A program made the position numbers and the translations under genes. This document shows, in pieces, positions 9,340 through 18,078 of a DNA stretch of 64,000 bases. Source of the stretch: Bosea vaviloviae (lineage in GTDB: Bacteria; Pseudomonadota; Alphaproteobacteria; Rhizobiales; Beijerinckiaceae); contig NZ_CP017147.1 in NCBI RefSeq assembly GCF_001741865.1, forward strand, positions 4,517,001 through 4,581,000, read 5' to 3'. Below the pieces are notes generated by a model. That model was given only the letters and a program-made list of their open reading frames with translations. It was not told the DNA's origin and did not search any database. Each line of letters starts with the position of its first letter. Within the stretch, counting starts at the first letter, position 1.

Positions 9340-10205
9340 CTTCAAGCCAGATGCCGGGGACGGCGCTCGACCCGACGATCCTCAGCCTGCCCCGTGTGGG
9401 CAGGCTGCATCTCGGACGCTGGGTTTCCGCAACCCTGGTCCTGCTTGCGCTTGCGCTCGTGGTGAAGGCTTTCGCCGAGGGCGACATCGCCTGGAAGGTG
9501 GTCGGCCAGTTCTTCACCGCGCCCGCCATCCTGGGCGGCCTCGCCAACACCGTGATCATGACGGTCTGCGCCATGGCGCTGGGCATCACGCTCGGCGTCC
9601 TCTTCGCGATCATGGCGATGTCGCCCAATGCCGTGATGCGCGGCTCGGCCGCGTTCTACATCTGGTTCTTCCGCGGCACGCCGCTGATCCTGCAATTGCT
9701 GATCTGGTTCAACCTCGCGCTGGTCTTCCCGACGATCGGCATTCCAGGTCTGTTCTCGGCACGGACGATCGACCTGATCGGTCCCTTCATGGCGACGCTG
9801 CTCGGCCTGGGGATCAATCAGGGCGCCTATACGGCCGAGGTCGTGCGCTCCGGCATCCTCTCCGTCGATCACGGTCAGGTCGAAGCGGCCAAGGCGATCG
9901 GCATGACCCGGCTGACGACATTGCGCCGGATCGTGCTGCCGCAATCGATGCGGGTGATCATCCCGCCTGTCGGCAACGAGGTGGTCAGCATGGTCAAGCT
10001 GACCTCGATCGCCAGCGTGATCCAGTTCTCTGAGATCCTGCGCAACGCCCAGACGATCTATTACGCCAATGCCCGGGTGATCGAATTGCTGATCGTCGCG
10101 GCCGGCTGGTATCTGATCGTGGTCTCGATCCTCTCGCTCGGGCAGATCGTGCTGGAGCGGCATTTCGCCAAGGGCCGCGCTGATGCGGGAGCGCGCAATG
10201 GTTGA
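9336..10205 (+). CDS. polar amino acid ABC transporter permease (HisM/GlnP family)
   Basis: A 289-residue inner-membrane protein with about five helices. The EAA loop [19 protein letters not shown] lies at about 185-203; here the permease docks onto the ATPase. The sequence [11 protein letters not shown] is typical of the His/Glu/Gln/Arg family. Its ATG overlaps the argH-like stop (ATGA), and its stop overlaps the start of the ATPase gene, so all three are translationally coupled. A single permease gene implies a homodimer. Confidence 0.93.
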   Translation: MTSSQMPGTALDPTILSLPRVGRLHLGRWVSATLVLLALALVVKAFAEGDIAWKVVGQFFTAPAILGGLANTVIMTVCAMALGITLGVLFAIMAMSPNAVMRGSAAFYIWFFRGTPLILQLLIWFNLALVFPTIGIPGLFSARTIDLIGPFMATLLGLGINQGAYTAEVVRSGILSVDHGQVEAAKAIGMTRLTTLRRIVLPQSMRVIIPPVGNEVVSMVKLTSIASVIQFSEILRNAQTIYYANARVIELLIVAAGWYLIVVSILSLGQIVLERHFAKGRADAGARNG

Positions 10206-10980
10206 GGCTCCCGTGAATCGCCCCATGGTCCAGGCGCTGTCGCTGACGAAGCGCTTCGGCAATCTCGCAGCGCTCGATTCCGTCTCGCTCGACGTCGCGC
10301 CGGGGGAAGTGGTCTGCATCATCGGCCCCTCCGGCTCCGGCAAGAGCACGCTCTTGCGCTGCATCAACCAGCTCGAACGCATCGATGGAGGCGCGATCTG
10401 GGTCGATGGCGAACTCGCCGGCTTCCGGCGCACCAGCGACCGGTTGATCGAGTTGACCGACAAGGAGATCGCGCGCCAGCGCCTCGCCAGCGGCATGGTC
10501 TTCCAGCGCTTCAACCTCTTCGGCCATATGACGGCGCTGCAGAACGTGATCGAGGGGCCGGTGACCGTCCTGAAGCAGCCCAGGGCCGCCGCGATCGCCG
10601 AGGCCGAGCGCCTGCTGGCGCGGGTCGGCCTGGCCGAGAAACACGGCGCTTACCCCTCCGAGCTTTCCGGAGGCCAGCAGCAGCGCGTCGCGATCGCCCG
10701 CGCGCTCGCGATGAAGCCCAGGCTGATGCTGTTCGACGAACCGACCTCGGCGCTCGATCCGGAACTCGTCGGCGAGGTGCTCGCCGTGATGCGCGACCTG
10801 GCCAAGAGCGGCATGACGATGATCGTGGTGACGCATGAGCTCGGTTTCGCGCGCGAGGTCGCCGACCGTGTCGTCTTCATGGATCAAGGCCGCCTGATCG
10901 AACAGGGGCCTCCCGCCCAGGTGCTGAGCGCACCCGAACATCCCCGCACACGCGATTTCATCGCCGCGGTCCTGCCTTAA
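10198..10980 (+). CDS. polar amino acid ABC transporter ATP-binding protein (GlnQ/HisP family)
   Basis: ABC ATPase of about 260 residues. Walker A is GPSGSGKST, the signature is [15 protein letters not shown], Walker B is [14 protein letters not shown], and the H-loop His is in [12 protein letters not shown]. An insertion with [14 protein letters not shown] between Walker A and the Q-loop is seen in some amino-acid importers. The ATG at 10198 is preferred because GGAG lies about 8 bp upstream; an in-frame ATG at 10183 is an alternative. It energises the permease encoded just upstream. Confidence 0.93.
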   Translation: MVEAPVNRPMVQALSLTKRFGNLAALDSVSLDVAPGEVVCIIGPSGSGKSTLLRCINQLERIDGGAIWVDGELAGFRRTSDRLIELTDKEIARQRLASGMVFQRFNLFGHMTALQNVIEGPVTVLKQPRAAAIAEAERLLARVGLAEKHGAYPSELSGGQQQRVAIARALAMKPRLMLFDEPTSALDPELVGEVLAVMRDLAKSGMTMIVVTHELGFAREVADRVVFMDQGRLIEQGPPAQVLSAPEHPRTRDFIAAVLP

Positions 10981-10984
10981 GCTC

Positions 10985-11022
10985 TTGCCTTGAACCCTTG
11001 CCTTGAACCCTTGCCTGAACCG
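10985..11022 (+). repeat. short tandem repeat, 13-bp unit
   Basis: TTGCCTTGAACCC occurs twice head to tail (10985-10997 and 10998-11010), followed by a partial third copy with one base missing. It fills the space between the ATPase stop and the ribosome binding site (CGGAGGA) of the substrate-binding protein gene. No function is evident; it may be a replication-slippage product. Confidence 0.8.
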
Positions 11023-11037
11023 ATCCGGAGGATTGCC

Positions 11038-11874
11038 ATGACCCTGACGTCACGAAGCCTGCTCGCCGCTTTGGCGTTCTGCCTGCCCGCGGCGGTTTCC
11101 GCCCAGGAGCTTCCGGCCCGGATCAAGACCGCCGGCAAGATCATCGTCGCGACGCAGCCGAACTATCCGCCGATCATCTTCAAGGAACCGGCGACCAACA
11201 CCCTGACCGGGCTCGACATCGAAATCGGCGAAGCGATCGGCAAGGAACTCGGCGTCGCGATCGAATGGCAGGAGACCGCTTTCGCGCAGATGCTGCCTTC
11301 GCTCCAGACCGGCCGCGTCGATATGGTCATGGCCGGCATGTCGGATAAGCCGGCCAGGCGCGAAACCGCCGATTTCGTCGATTATTTCTCCTCAGGCGCG
11401 CAGTTTTACACGATCACGGCGCTGGCCCCGGGCCTGAAGACGCCTGAGGATCTCTGCGGCAAGACGGTCGGCGCCAGCCGCTCGACGAGCTGGCCGGCTG
11501 AGATGGAAGCCTGGAGCAAGGAAAACTGCGTCGCCAAGGGCAAGCCGGCGCTGACGATCGTCGGCACGGAAGGCTCGATCGACGCCCGCACCCAGCTCAA
11601 GACCCAGCGCCTCCAGGCCGCCGTCCAGGGCAGCGAGGTGATGCCCTATTTCCTCAAGCTCGAGCCCAACACCTATGTGCCGATCGGCGCGCCTTTCACC
11701 GATGTGCGCGGCGGCATTCCCTTCGTGAAGACCACTGAGGGCAGCCAGTTGCGCGATGCGGTCAAGGGCGCGCTCGAGCGGCTCAAGGCCAAGGGAAGCT
11801 ATGACGCGATCTTCGTGAAATACGGTCTGTCCAGCAGCGCCTTGCCGAAGATCACGGTCAACGAAGGCAAATAA
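11038..11874 (+). CDS. polar amino acid ABC transporter substrate-binding protein (periplasmic)
   Basis: A 278-residue family 3 extracellular solute-binding protein with a Sec signal peptide (LLAALAFCLPAAVSAQ, cleavage after SAQ or nearby). The core reads IIVATQPNYPPIIFKEPATN, then LTGLDIEIGEAIGKELG, as in HisJ/ArtJ/GlnH-like proteins. The ATG at 11038 is chosen because CGGAGGA precedes it and the signal peptide then starts correctly. It is the last gene of the argH-like-permease-ATPase operon. The ligand cannot be read from the sequence. Confidence 0.93.
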   Translation: MTLTSRSLLAALAFCLPAAVSAQELPARIKTAGKIIVATQPNYPPIIFKEPATNTLTGLDIEIGEAIGKELGVAIEWQETAFAQMLPSLQTGRVDMVMAGMSDKPARRETADFVDYFSSGAQFYTITALAPGLKTPEDLCGKTVGASRSTSWPAEMEAWSKENCVAKGKPALTIVGTEGSIDARTQLKTQRLQAAVQGSEVMPYFLKLEPNTYVPIGAPFTDVRGGIPFVKTTEGSQLRDAVKGALERLKAKGSYDAIFVKYGLSSSALPKITVNEGK

Positions 11875-11899
11875 GCCCGCATCCGGAGGGAGGACGGCC

Positions 11900-12781
11900 T
11901 CATGGCCATCCTCCCTCCGGATGGCGATGCAGCTTGCGCCAGCGGCCGGGCGTAACGCCGAAAGCCCGGCGGAACTGGCGCGTCAGATGGCTCTGGTCGG
12001 CGAAACCGCAGGCAGCCGCTATATCGGCGATTTCCAGCCCCGACCGCAGCATGGCGCGGGCCCGGTCGAGCCGGCGCATGACGAGATAATTATAGGGGCT
12101 CGTGCCAAAGCTCGCGCGGAAGTGGCGGGCCAGCGCGAAACGGTCGAGCCCGGCGACGGCTTCCAGCTCTCCTGATGTGACCACCCGCTCCAGGTGAGCG
12201 TCGAGAAACCGCCTGACGCGCTCCGAGGCTGCCTGGGCATGCCGTGAGCCCGCCACGCGCGCGGCGGATGGGTCGAGCGCCAGCAAGGCCTCGGCCAATC
12301 CTAGGACGATGTCCTCGGCCTCGTCGGCCGCCAATGGCGCCTCGATCGCGCGCACGCCACGTGCGATCGCACGGACGAGGCGCGGGTCGGACGAGACGGC
12401 CGCCGAGATGAAGGGCAGCGCACGGGCCTCATTGCCCAACGCCTCGCGCAGGAGCCGGGGCTCCAGATACAACATGCGGTAGCGGAAGCCGGATTCGACG
12501 CCGGCTCGGCCGTTGTGAATCTCGTCCGGATGCAGGACGATCGCATTGCCCGCACGGCTATCCTGCCGGCTGCCGCGGTAGTCGAAGCTCTGCACGCCGC
12601 TCAGCGTCAGGCCCAGCGCGTAGGTGTCGTGCCTGTGCGGGTCATAAGCGTGGCCGCTGAAGAAGGCCTCGATCCGCTCGATGCCGTCAGAGCCCGGCCC
12701 CGCGCGCAGCCAATCGCCATGTGAGGGTCCGCACGATCGTTCAAGACCGCCCGGCTCTGGCTCGCTTATCGATTGCGCCAT
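11900..12781 (-). CDS. AraC-family transcriptional regulator
   Basis: A 293-residue protein with an N-terminal cupin-type sensing domain (HAYDPHRHDTYALGLTLSG, residues about 43-61) and a C-terminal double HTH (DRFALARHFRASFGTSPYNY, then IADIAAACGFADQSHLTRQF). The architecture matches regulators that bind a small ligand and activate neighbouring genes. Its ATG overlaps the ATG of the divergent DUF2000 gene by 2 bp (both lie in the tetranucleotide CATG), so promoters must lie inside coding DNA or one start lies further in. The natural target is probably the DUF2000 gene. Confidence 0.88.
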   Translation of the reverse strand: MAQSISEPEPGGLERSCGPSHGDWLRAGPGSDGIERIEAFFSGHAYDPHRHDTYALGLTLSGVQSFDYRGSRQDSRAGNAIVLHPDEIHNGRAGVESGFRYRMLYLEPRLLREALGNEARALPFISAAVSSDPRLVRAIARGVRAIEAPLAADEAEDIVLGLAEALLALDPSAARVAGSRHAQAASERVRRFLDAHLERVVTSGELEAVAGLDRFALARHFRASFGTSPYNYLVMRRLDRARAMLRSGLEIADIAAACGFADQSHLTRQFRRAFGVTPGRWRKLHRHPEGGWP

Positions 12782-13208
12782 GCCTTACGATACCAAGATC
12801 CGTTACGACACCAAGATCGCCATAGCCGTGCGCGAGGATCTCGCCACCTGGCAAAAGCTCAACGTCGCCGGCTTCCTTGCCGGCGGCCTTGTCGGAGCTT
12901 ACCCCGAACTGAAGGGCGAGGACTACAACGATGCATCGGGCCGATTCTACGGCCCGCTGATCCGCCAGCCCGTCCTGATCTTCGCCGCGACCAGCGAGCA
13001 GCTCACATCGATGCTCCAGCGGGCACAGCAGCGCGGCGTGCGGCCGCACCTCTACACGCAGGAGCTGTTCGCGACCGGCAATGACAGCGACAATCGCGCC
13101 GCCGTCGCCGCCATCGCGACAGCGGCGCTCGATCTTGTCGGCCTGGCGATCCATGCCGAGCGTAAGGAGGCCGACAAGATCACCAAGGGCCTGTCGCTTC
13201 ACGGCTGA
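12780..13208 (+). CDS. DUF2000 family protein
   Basis: A 142-residue protein of the DUF2000 family, whose biochemical role is unknown. The family N-terminus DTKIAIAVREDLATWQKLNVA is present. It is preceded by an apparent in-frame duplication, so the protein begins MPYDTKIRYDTKIAI, with YDTKI twice; one copy is usual. It is divergent from the AraC gene with a 2-bp overlap of start codons. No enzyme motif is visible. Confidence 0.8.
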   Translation: MPYDTKIRYDTKIAIAVREDLATWQKLNVAGFLAGGLVGAYPELKGEDYNDASGRFYGPLIRQPVLIFAATSEQLTSMLQRAQQRGVRPHLYTQELFATGNDSDNRAAVAAIATAALDLVGLAIHAERKEADKITKGLSLHG

Positions 13209-13223
13209 AGCGGCGGCCCGGCT

Positions 13224-13529
13224 TTAGGGAAACATCATCGCCAGGGGCTCGATCGACCAGATCGGCTCTATCCGCATCAATCGCGTCTTCACCCCGGCCG
13301 GAAAGGCCGGGTCGCCACGCCAGCGCAGCATAACCGCCTGCGCCGTCTCCGCGCTCTTGAAGCCGAGCGCGATGACCTCGGAGACTGGCCGGCCACGCTC
13401 GTCGCGCTCCGTCCCGACGAAGTTGAGCCGGCCATCGCCCGACAGGGCGATGGGTCCGATCCGGTCAAGCAAGCCTGACCGGATGCCGGACGCTTCGGAG
13501 GCGAACTCGAAGAAGACGACGGCTTCCAT
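13224..13529 (-). CDS. hypothetical protein, 101 aa, downstream of acdS
   Basis: A small soluble protein with alternating hydrophobic pattern and no recognised motif, signal peptide or membrane segment. It begins MEAVVFFEFASEASGIRSG. The start lies 6 bp downstream of the acdS stop on the same strand, so it is almost certainly co-transcribed with acdS. The size and strand-helix pattern would suit a small ferredoxin-like alpha/beta fold, but this is a guess. Function not assigned. Confidence 0.65.
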   Translation of the reverse strand: MEAVVFFEFASEASGIRSGLLDRIGPIALSGDGRLNFVGTERDERGRPVSEVIALGFKSAETAQAVMLRWRGDPAFPAGVKTRLMRIEPIWSIEPLAMMFP

Positions 13530-13535
13530 GGCGGA

Positions 13536-14546
13536 TCAGCCGTTGCGGAAGGTGTAGCTGTAGCCGTTGATCGCCGGCACGCCGCCAAGATGCGCGTAGA
13601 GCACCTTGGAGCCGGCCGGGAAGAAGCCCTTCTTCACCAGATCGATCATGCCCTGCATGGATTTCCCCTCATAGACCGGGTCGGTCATCATTCCTTCGAG
13701 ACGGGCCGAGAGGCGGATCGCCTCGATCGTCTCCTGCGAGGGCACGCCATAGACCGGGTAGGCATAGTCCTCATTCAGGACGATATCCTCGTTGGTGATG
13801 TCCTTGCCGCCGACGAGGGCCGAGGTCTTTTGAGCAATATCGAGGACCTGGGCGCGGGTCTGGGTCGGTGTAAAGGAAGCGTCGATGCCGATGACGTTGC
13901 GCTGGCGGCCATCTTTGGCGAAGCCGACGACCATGCCGGCATGGGTCGAGCCGGTGACGGTGCAGACGATGACGTAGTCGAATTTGAAGCCGAGTTCGAC
14001 TTCCTGAGCCCGCACTTCCTCGGCGAAGCCGACATAACCGAGACCGCCGAATTTATGGACCGAGGCACCGGCGGGAATAGCGTAAGGCTTGCCGCCCTTG
14101 GCCTTCACATCGGCGAGCGCCTTCTCCCAGCTTTCGCGGATACCGATGTCGAAACCCTCGTCGACGAGCTGGACCTCGGCGCCCATGACGCGCGACAGCA
14201 GGATGTTGCCGACGCGGTCATAGACGGCGTCCTCATGCGGCACCCAGCTTTCCTGGATCAGGCGGCACTTCATGCCGATCTTGGCGGCGGTCGCGGCGAC
14301 CATGCGGGTGTGGTTCGACTGCACGCCACCGATCGAAACCAGCGTATCGGCGTTGCTGGCGATAGCGTCGGGCACGATATATTCGAGCTTGCGCAGCTTG
14401 TTGCCGCCGAAGGCCAGGCCCGAATTGCAATCCTCGCGCTTGGCGAAGATCTCGACATGGCCGCCGAGATGGGCGGACAGGCGCGATAATTTCTCGATCG
14501 GCGTGGGGCCGAAGGTCAGCGGATAGCGCTCGAATTTACTCAACAT
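13536..14546 (-). CDS. acdS: 1-aminocyclopropane-1-carboxylate (ACC) deaminase
   Basis: PLP enzyme that cleaves ACC, the plant ethylene precursor, to 2-oxobutyrate and ammonia. The 336-residue length is typical. The PLP lysine is Lys50 in FGGNKLRK. The residues that separate true ACC deaminases from D-cysteine desulfhydrase are present: Tyr292-Glu293 in DPVYEGKSM and Leu320 in YAHLGGVP, matching Tyr294/Glu295/Leu322 of the Pseudomonas enzyme. The divergent Lrp-type gene is the expected acdR. A small unknown gene follows in the operon. The enzyme lets rhizosphere bacteria use ACC as nitrogen and lower plant ethylene. Confidence 0.95.
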   Translation of the reverse strand: MLSKFERYPLTFGPTPIEKLSRLSAHLGGHVEIFAKREDCNSGLAFGGNKLRKLEYIVPDAIASNADTLVSIGGVQSNHTRMVAATAAKIGMKCRLIQESWVPHEDAVYDRVGNILLSRVMGAEVQLVDEGFDIGIRESWEKALADVKAKGGKPYAIPAGASVHKFGGLGYVGFAEEVRAQEVELGFKFDYVIVCTVTGSTHAGMVVGFAKDGRQRNVIGIDASFTPTQTRAQVLDIAQKTSALVGGKDITNEDIVLNEDYAYPVYGVPSQETIEAIRLSARLEGMMTDPVYEGKSMQGMIDLVKKGFFPAGSKVLYAHLGGVPAINGYSYTFRNG

Positions 14547-14689
14547 GGCAGGCTCGTCTCCCTCGAAATTGATCGGGGAAAAATATCGAATCTCAGTTGA
14601 GACGTCCTTCCAAAGTGAGTGCTTGTTTTTTCTGATACTTCCGCAATTATCGGATTGTTACGCCATCTGTTCCGAAAATTGGCATAAAA
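14547..14689. promoter_or_regulatory. acdS-acdR divergent control region
   Basis: This 143-bp region is clearly more AT-rich than its flanks and must carry both promoters and any AcdR (Lrp-type) binding sites. GATACTTCCGCAATTATC at about 14634-14651 is a loose dyad (GATA ... TATC). No consensus -35/-10 pair is obvious. The assignment as a control region rests on gene arrangement. Confidence 0.5.
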
Positions 14690-15169
14690 ATGGACGCTTC
14701 TTCCATGGTTGAAAAACTCGACCGAACCGACCTCAAAATCCTGCGCCTGCTGCAGGCGGATGGGCGGCTCGGCAATGCCGAGATCGCCAAACGGGTCAAC
14801 ACCAGCCCCGCCACATGCCATCGGCGGATCCAGCGCCTGTTCAGCGAGGGCTATATTTCGTCGGTGCGCGCGCAGGTCTCGCCGCAACATGTCGAGATGG
14901 GCACGCTGGCCTTCGTCGGCGTGGTGCTGGATCGCTCCACGCCCGAAAGCTTCGGCGATTTCGAGGCCGCCATCCGGAACATGCCCACCGTCCTCGATTG
15001 CCACATCGTCGCCGGCGATTTCGACTATTTCCTCAAGATCCGCGTCAGGGACATGGCCGATTTCAACAAGCTGCACGCCGACAAGCTGATCGCGTTGCCA
15101 GGCGTGCGGCAGACGCGGACCTTCTTCGTGATGAAGGAGGTCGTCGACAACGCCCCGCTCGCGTTTTGA
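14690..15169 (+). CDS. acdR: Lrp/AsnC-family regulator of ACC deaminase
   Basis: A 159-residue Lrp/AsnC protein. The N-terminal HTH holds DLKILRLLQADGRLGNAEIA, then TSPATCHRRIQRL; the C-terminal RAM/ligand-binding domain ends DFNKLHADKLIALPGV. It is divergent from acdS across 143 bp, the conserved acdR-acdS arrangement in proteobacteria where AcdR senses ACC and activates acdS. An ATG at 14705 is an alternative start five codons in. Confidence 0.92.
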   Translation: MDASSMVEKLDRTDLKILRLLQADGRLGNAEIAKRVNTSPATCHRRIQRLFSEGYISSVRAQVSPQHVEMGTLAFVGVVLDRSTPESFGDFEAAIRNMPTVLDCHIVAGDFDYFLKIRVRDMADFNKLHADKLIALPGVRQTRTFFVMKEVVDNAPLAF

Positions 15170-15213
15170 ATATTGACACCGAGCAGCTGACTCTTAATCA
15201 GCGGGTCCAGCAT

Positions 15214-15306
15214 CGTCATGCTCGCCCTTGTGGCGAGCATCCACGTCTTGAACACTGCTCTCGATCCAAGAAGACGTGGATGGTCGGGACAAGCCCGACC
15301 ATGACG
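15214..15306. repeat. intergenic palindromic repeat element, three hairpins
   Basis: Three perfect hairpins lie side by side between acdR and urtE. Hairpin one is ATGCTCGCC/GGCGAGCAT (15218-15240). Hairpin two is CCACGTCTT/AAGACGTGG (15241-15249 with 15271-15279). Hairpin three is ATGGTCGGG/CCCGACCAT (15280-15302). The outermost bases CGTCATG and CATGACG (15214-15220, 15300-15306) are also complementary, allowing an alternative long-range closure. The design resembles REP/BIME-type elements of rhizobial intergenic spaces. It may also end the acdR and urtE transcripts, which converge here. Confidence 0.75.
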
Positions 15307-15343
15307 GAAAGCGCCACGCTGGAATGCGGGCGCGAGCTGAATG

Positions 15344-16039
15344 TCACACCTGGATCAAGCGCTGGACCTGATTGGCGTCGAGCTCGGCCATCGGCCCCGA
15401 CAGCACGACCTCGCCGCGCTCCATCACGAACATCGTGTCGGCAAGGTCGCGGGCGAAGTCGAAATATTGCTCGACCAGCACGATCGCCATGTCGCCCTTG
15501 GAGCGCAGGTAGTCGATCGCGCGACCGATATCCTTGATGATCGAGGGCTGGATGCCCTCGGTCGGCTCGTCCAGCACCAGTAATTTGGGCCGGGTGACTA
15601 GCGCCCGCGCGATGGCGAGTTGCTGTTGCTGGCCACCCGAGAGGTCTCCACCGCGCCGCCCCAACATCGATTTCAGCACGGGGAATAGGTCAAACAGTTC
15701 GCTGGGCACGTAGCGCTCCTTGCGGGGCAAGGGCGCATAACCCGTCTCCAGATTTTCCTTCACGCTCAGCAGCGGGAACACCTCCCGCCCCTGCGGTACA
15801 TAGGCGATGCCGGCGCGTGCGCGATCCTCGCTGCGCAGCTTCGAGATGTCCTCGCCGCCAAAGCTGATCTTGCCGCCCGAGATCGCCTGGTGGCCGACGA
15901 TGGCGCGCATCAGCGAGGTCTTGCCGACACCGTTGCGGCCCATCACGCAAGTGACCTTGCCGATCTCGGCCGTGACCGAGACGCGACGGAGCGCCTGGGC
16001 TGCGCCGTAATGGAGATCGATGGCGTCGACGCTCAGCAT
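15344..16039 (-). CDS. urtE: urea ABC transporter ATP-binding protein UrtE
   Basis: A 231-residue branched-chain-type (LivF-like) ATPase and last gene of urtABCDE. Walker A is GRNGVGKTS, the signature is LSGGQQQQLAIARALV (the usual R of LSGGQQQR is Q), and Walker B is LLVLDEPTEGIQPS. The TEGIQPS sequence is characteristic of UrtE. The ATG at 16039 gives the family N-terminus MLSVDAIDLHYGAAQ; the open frame extends upstream only through repeat DNA. Confidence 0.95.
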   Translation of the reverse strand: MLSVDAIDLHYGAAQALRRVSVTAEIGKVTCVMGRNGVGKTSLMRAIVGHQAISGGKISFGGEDISKLRSEDRARAGIAYVPQGREVFPLLSVKENLETGYAPLPRKERYVPSELFDLFPVLKSMLGRRGGDLSGGQQQQLAIARALVTRPKLLVLDEPTEGIQPSIIKDIGRAIDYLRSKGDMAIVLVEQYFDFARDLADTMFVMERGEVVLSGPMAELDANQVQRLIQV

Positions 16040-16049
16040 GGCTGTTCGG

Positions 16050-16148
16050 GCGAGTGGCGAATGGCGAATGGCGAATGGTCGCAGTCTCGACGCGGGCGCC
16101 GCAGGCAGATGACACCACCCATTCGCCATTCGCCACTCGCCACTCGCC
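16050..16148. repeat. heptamer tandem arrays in inverted orientation between urtD and urtE
   Basis: The left side carries tandem heptamers GGCGAAT/GGCGAGT, and the right side carries their complement (CCATTCGCCATTCGCCACTC). The segments 16050-16071 and 16119-16140 are perfectly complementary over 22 bp, around a 47-bp loop. In the mRNA this would form a long stable stem between the urtD and urtE reading frames. It could act as a stabiliser or attenuator; it may simply be an expanding repeat of the region. Confidence 0.75.
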
Positions 16149-16165
16149 GGTTCATCGCCATTCGC

Positions 16166-16930
16166 TCACCTCCCCAGATACACTTCGACGACACGCTCAT
16201 TGGCGCTGACCTGGTCGAGCGGCCCCTCGGCCAGAACCGAGCCTTCATGCAGCACGGTCACCTTCACGCCGAGTTCGCGGATGAAGCCCATGTCATGCTC
16301 GACCACGATGACCGAATGATCCTTGGCGATCTCCTTGAGGAGGGTGGCCGTCTCGGCCGTCTCGCCATCGGTCATGCCGGCGGCGGGCTCGTCGACCAGC
16401 AGGAGCTTTGGATCCTGCGCCAAGAGCATGCCGATCTCGAGCCACTGCTTCTGGCCATGCGAGAGCGAGCCCGCGAGCCTGTCACGGGCATCGCCGAGCT
16501 TGATGATGCCGAGGATATCGTCGATGCGCTTGGCGTCCGCAGCCGCGGTCTTCCAGAACAAGGTCCTGGCCACCGTGCGCTTCGATTTCAGCGCCAGCAG
16601 GATGTTGTCCTCGATGCTGTGGAAATCAAACACCGTCGGCTTCTGGAACTTGCGGCCGATGCCGAGATTGGCGATCGCCGCCTCGTCGAGCTTGGTCAGA
16701 TCGACGGAGCCGCCAAACATCACCGTGCCGACATCGGGCCGGGTCTTGCCGGTGATGATGTCCATCATCGTGGTCTTGCCGGCACCGTTGGGGCCGATGA
16801 TGGCGCGCATCTCGCCGGGCTCGATGGTCAGCGAAAGCCCGCGAATGGCCTTGAAACCGTCGAAGGAGACGCTGACGCCGTCGAGATAGAGCAGCGAGGA
16901 GGTGAGTGCGCCGGGAACGGAAGCGTTCAT
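16166..16930 (-). CDS. urtD: urea ABC transporter ATP-binding protein UrtD
   Basis: A 254-residue LivG-like ATPase. Walker A is GPNGAGKTT, the signature is LSHGQKQWLEIGMLL, and Walker B is LLLVDEPAAGMTDGE. LSHGQKQWLEIGM is a strong UrtD hallmark. The start at 16930 (MNASVPGALTSSLLYLDGVS) lies 5 bp after the urtC stop. It pairs with UrtE on the UrtB/UrtC permeases. Confidence 0.95.
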   Translation of the reverse strand: MNASVPGALTSSLLYLDGVSVSFDGFKAIRGLSLTIEPGEMRAIIGPNGAGKTTMMDIITGKTRPDVGTVMFGGSVDLTKLDEAAIANLGIGRKFQKPTVFDFHSIEDNILLALKSKRTVARTLFWKTAAADAKRIDDILGIIKLGDARDRLAGSLSHGQKQWLEIGMLLAQDPKLLLVDEPAAGMTDGETAETATLLKEIAKDHSVIVVEHDMGFIRELGVKVTVLHEGSVLAEGPLDQVSANERVVEVYLGR

Positions 16931-16935
16931 GTCGT

Positions 16936-18078
16936 TTACTCCGCCGGAGCCGGTTCGGCCGCAGGCGACGGCTTCGGCGGCGCCTTGCGCCTGGCCCACC
17001 AATCCTGCGCCGTGCCCAGGATGCCCTTGGGCATGAACAGGGTGACGAAGACGAAGAGCGCGCCGAGCGCGAACAACCAATACGGCGCCATGAAGCCCGA
17101 GGTGAAGACGGTCTTGGCGTAGTTGACGACGACAGCGCCCAAGGCCGCGCCAACCAGCGTGCCGCGCCCGCCGACGGCGACCCAGATCACGGTCTCGATC
17201 GAGTTCGCCGGCGCGAATTCGCTGGGATTGATGATGCCGACCTGCGGCACGTAGAGCGCGCCGGCGACGCCCGCCATGCAGGCCGAGACGGTGAAGACGA
17301 AGAGCTTGAAGCGGTCAACCCGGTAGCCGAGGAAGCGCGTGCGGGATTCCGCATCGCGGATCGCGATCACCACCTTGCCGAGTTTCGACGAGACGATGCC
17401 GCGCGCGATCAGGAAGCCGGCGATCAGCATGACGCAGGTCATCGAGAACAGCGCCGCGCGCGTCGATTGCGCCTGGACGTTGAAGCCGACGATCTCCTTG
17501 AAGTCGGTCAGGCCGTTATTGCCGCCAAAACCCATATCGTTGCGGAAGAAGGCCAGCAGCAGCGCATAGGTCAGCGCCTGGGTGATGATCGAGAGATAGA
17601 CGCCGGTGACGCGGGAGCGGAAGGCAAACCAGCCGAAGACGAAGGCGAGCAGGCCTGGCACGGCCAGGACCATCAGCATGGCGAAGGGAAAAGAGGAGAA
17701 GCCGTACCAGTACCAGGGCAACTCGCTCCAGTTCAGGAAGACCATGAAATCGGGCAGGATCGGGTTGCCATAGGTTCCGCGCGAGCCGATCTGGCGCATC
17801 AGATACATGCCCATGGCGTAGCCGCCGAGCGCGAAGAAGGCGCCGTGGCCGAGGCTCAGGATGCCGCAATAGCCCCAGACCAGATCGAGCGAGATCGCCA
17901 GCAGCGCGTAGCAGAGATATTTGCCCCAGAGCGACATGGTCGAGGTCGGCACGTGCAAGAGCGAGCCCGGCGGCAGGAGCAGATTGGCGAGCGGGACGAG
18001 AACCGCCAGCACTGCCAGCACGGCGAGGAAGACGAGGCCGCGCTTGTCCATGCCCTGGATGAGGAAGCGGGTGATCAT
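16936..18078 (-). CDS. urtC: urea ABC transporter permease UrtC
   Basis: A 380-residue LivM-like inner-membrane permease with about ten helices and the conserved loop VIAIRDAESRTRFLGYRV. The segment GILSLGHGAFFALGGYAMGMYLMRQ is typical of UrtC. Its start overlaps the urtB stop by 4 bp (ATGA), so they are translationally coupled. A proline/alanine-rich tail closes the protein. Confidence 0.95.
   Translation of the reverse strand: MITRFLIQGMDKRGLVFLAVLAVLAVLVPLANLLLPPGSLLHVPTSTMSLWGKYLCYALLAISLDLVWGYCGILSLGHGAFFALGGYAMGMYLMRQIGSRGTYGNPILPDFMVFLNWSELPWYWYGFSSFPFAMLMVLAVPGLLAFVFGWFAFRSRVTGVYLSIITQALTYALLLAFFRNDMGFGGNNGLTDFKEIVGFNVQAQSTRAALFSMTCVMLIAGFLIARGIVSSKLGKVVIAIRDAESRTRFLGYRVDRFKLFVFTVSACMAGVAGALYVPQVGIINPSEFAPANSIETVIWVAVGGRGTLVGAALGAVVVNYAKTVFTSGFMAPYWLFALGALFVFVTLFMPKGILGTAQDWWARRKAPPKPSPAAEPAPAE

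Noticed and set aside
15214..16148. Repeats as a possible CRISPR array
   Set aside because: The repeats are palindromes and tandem heptamers without regular unique spacers, and no cas gene is present.
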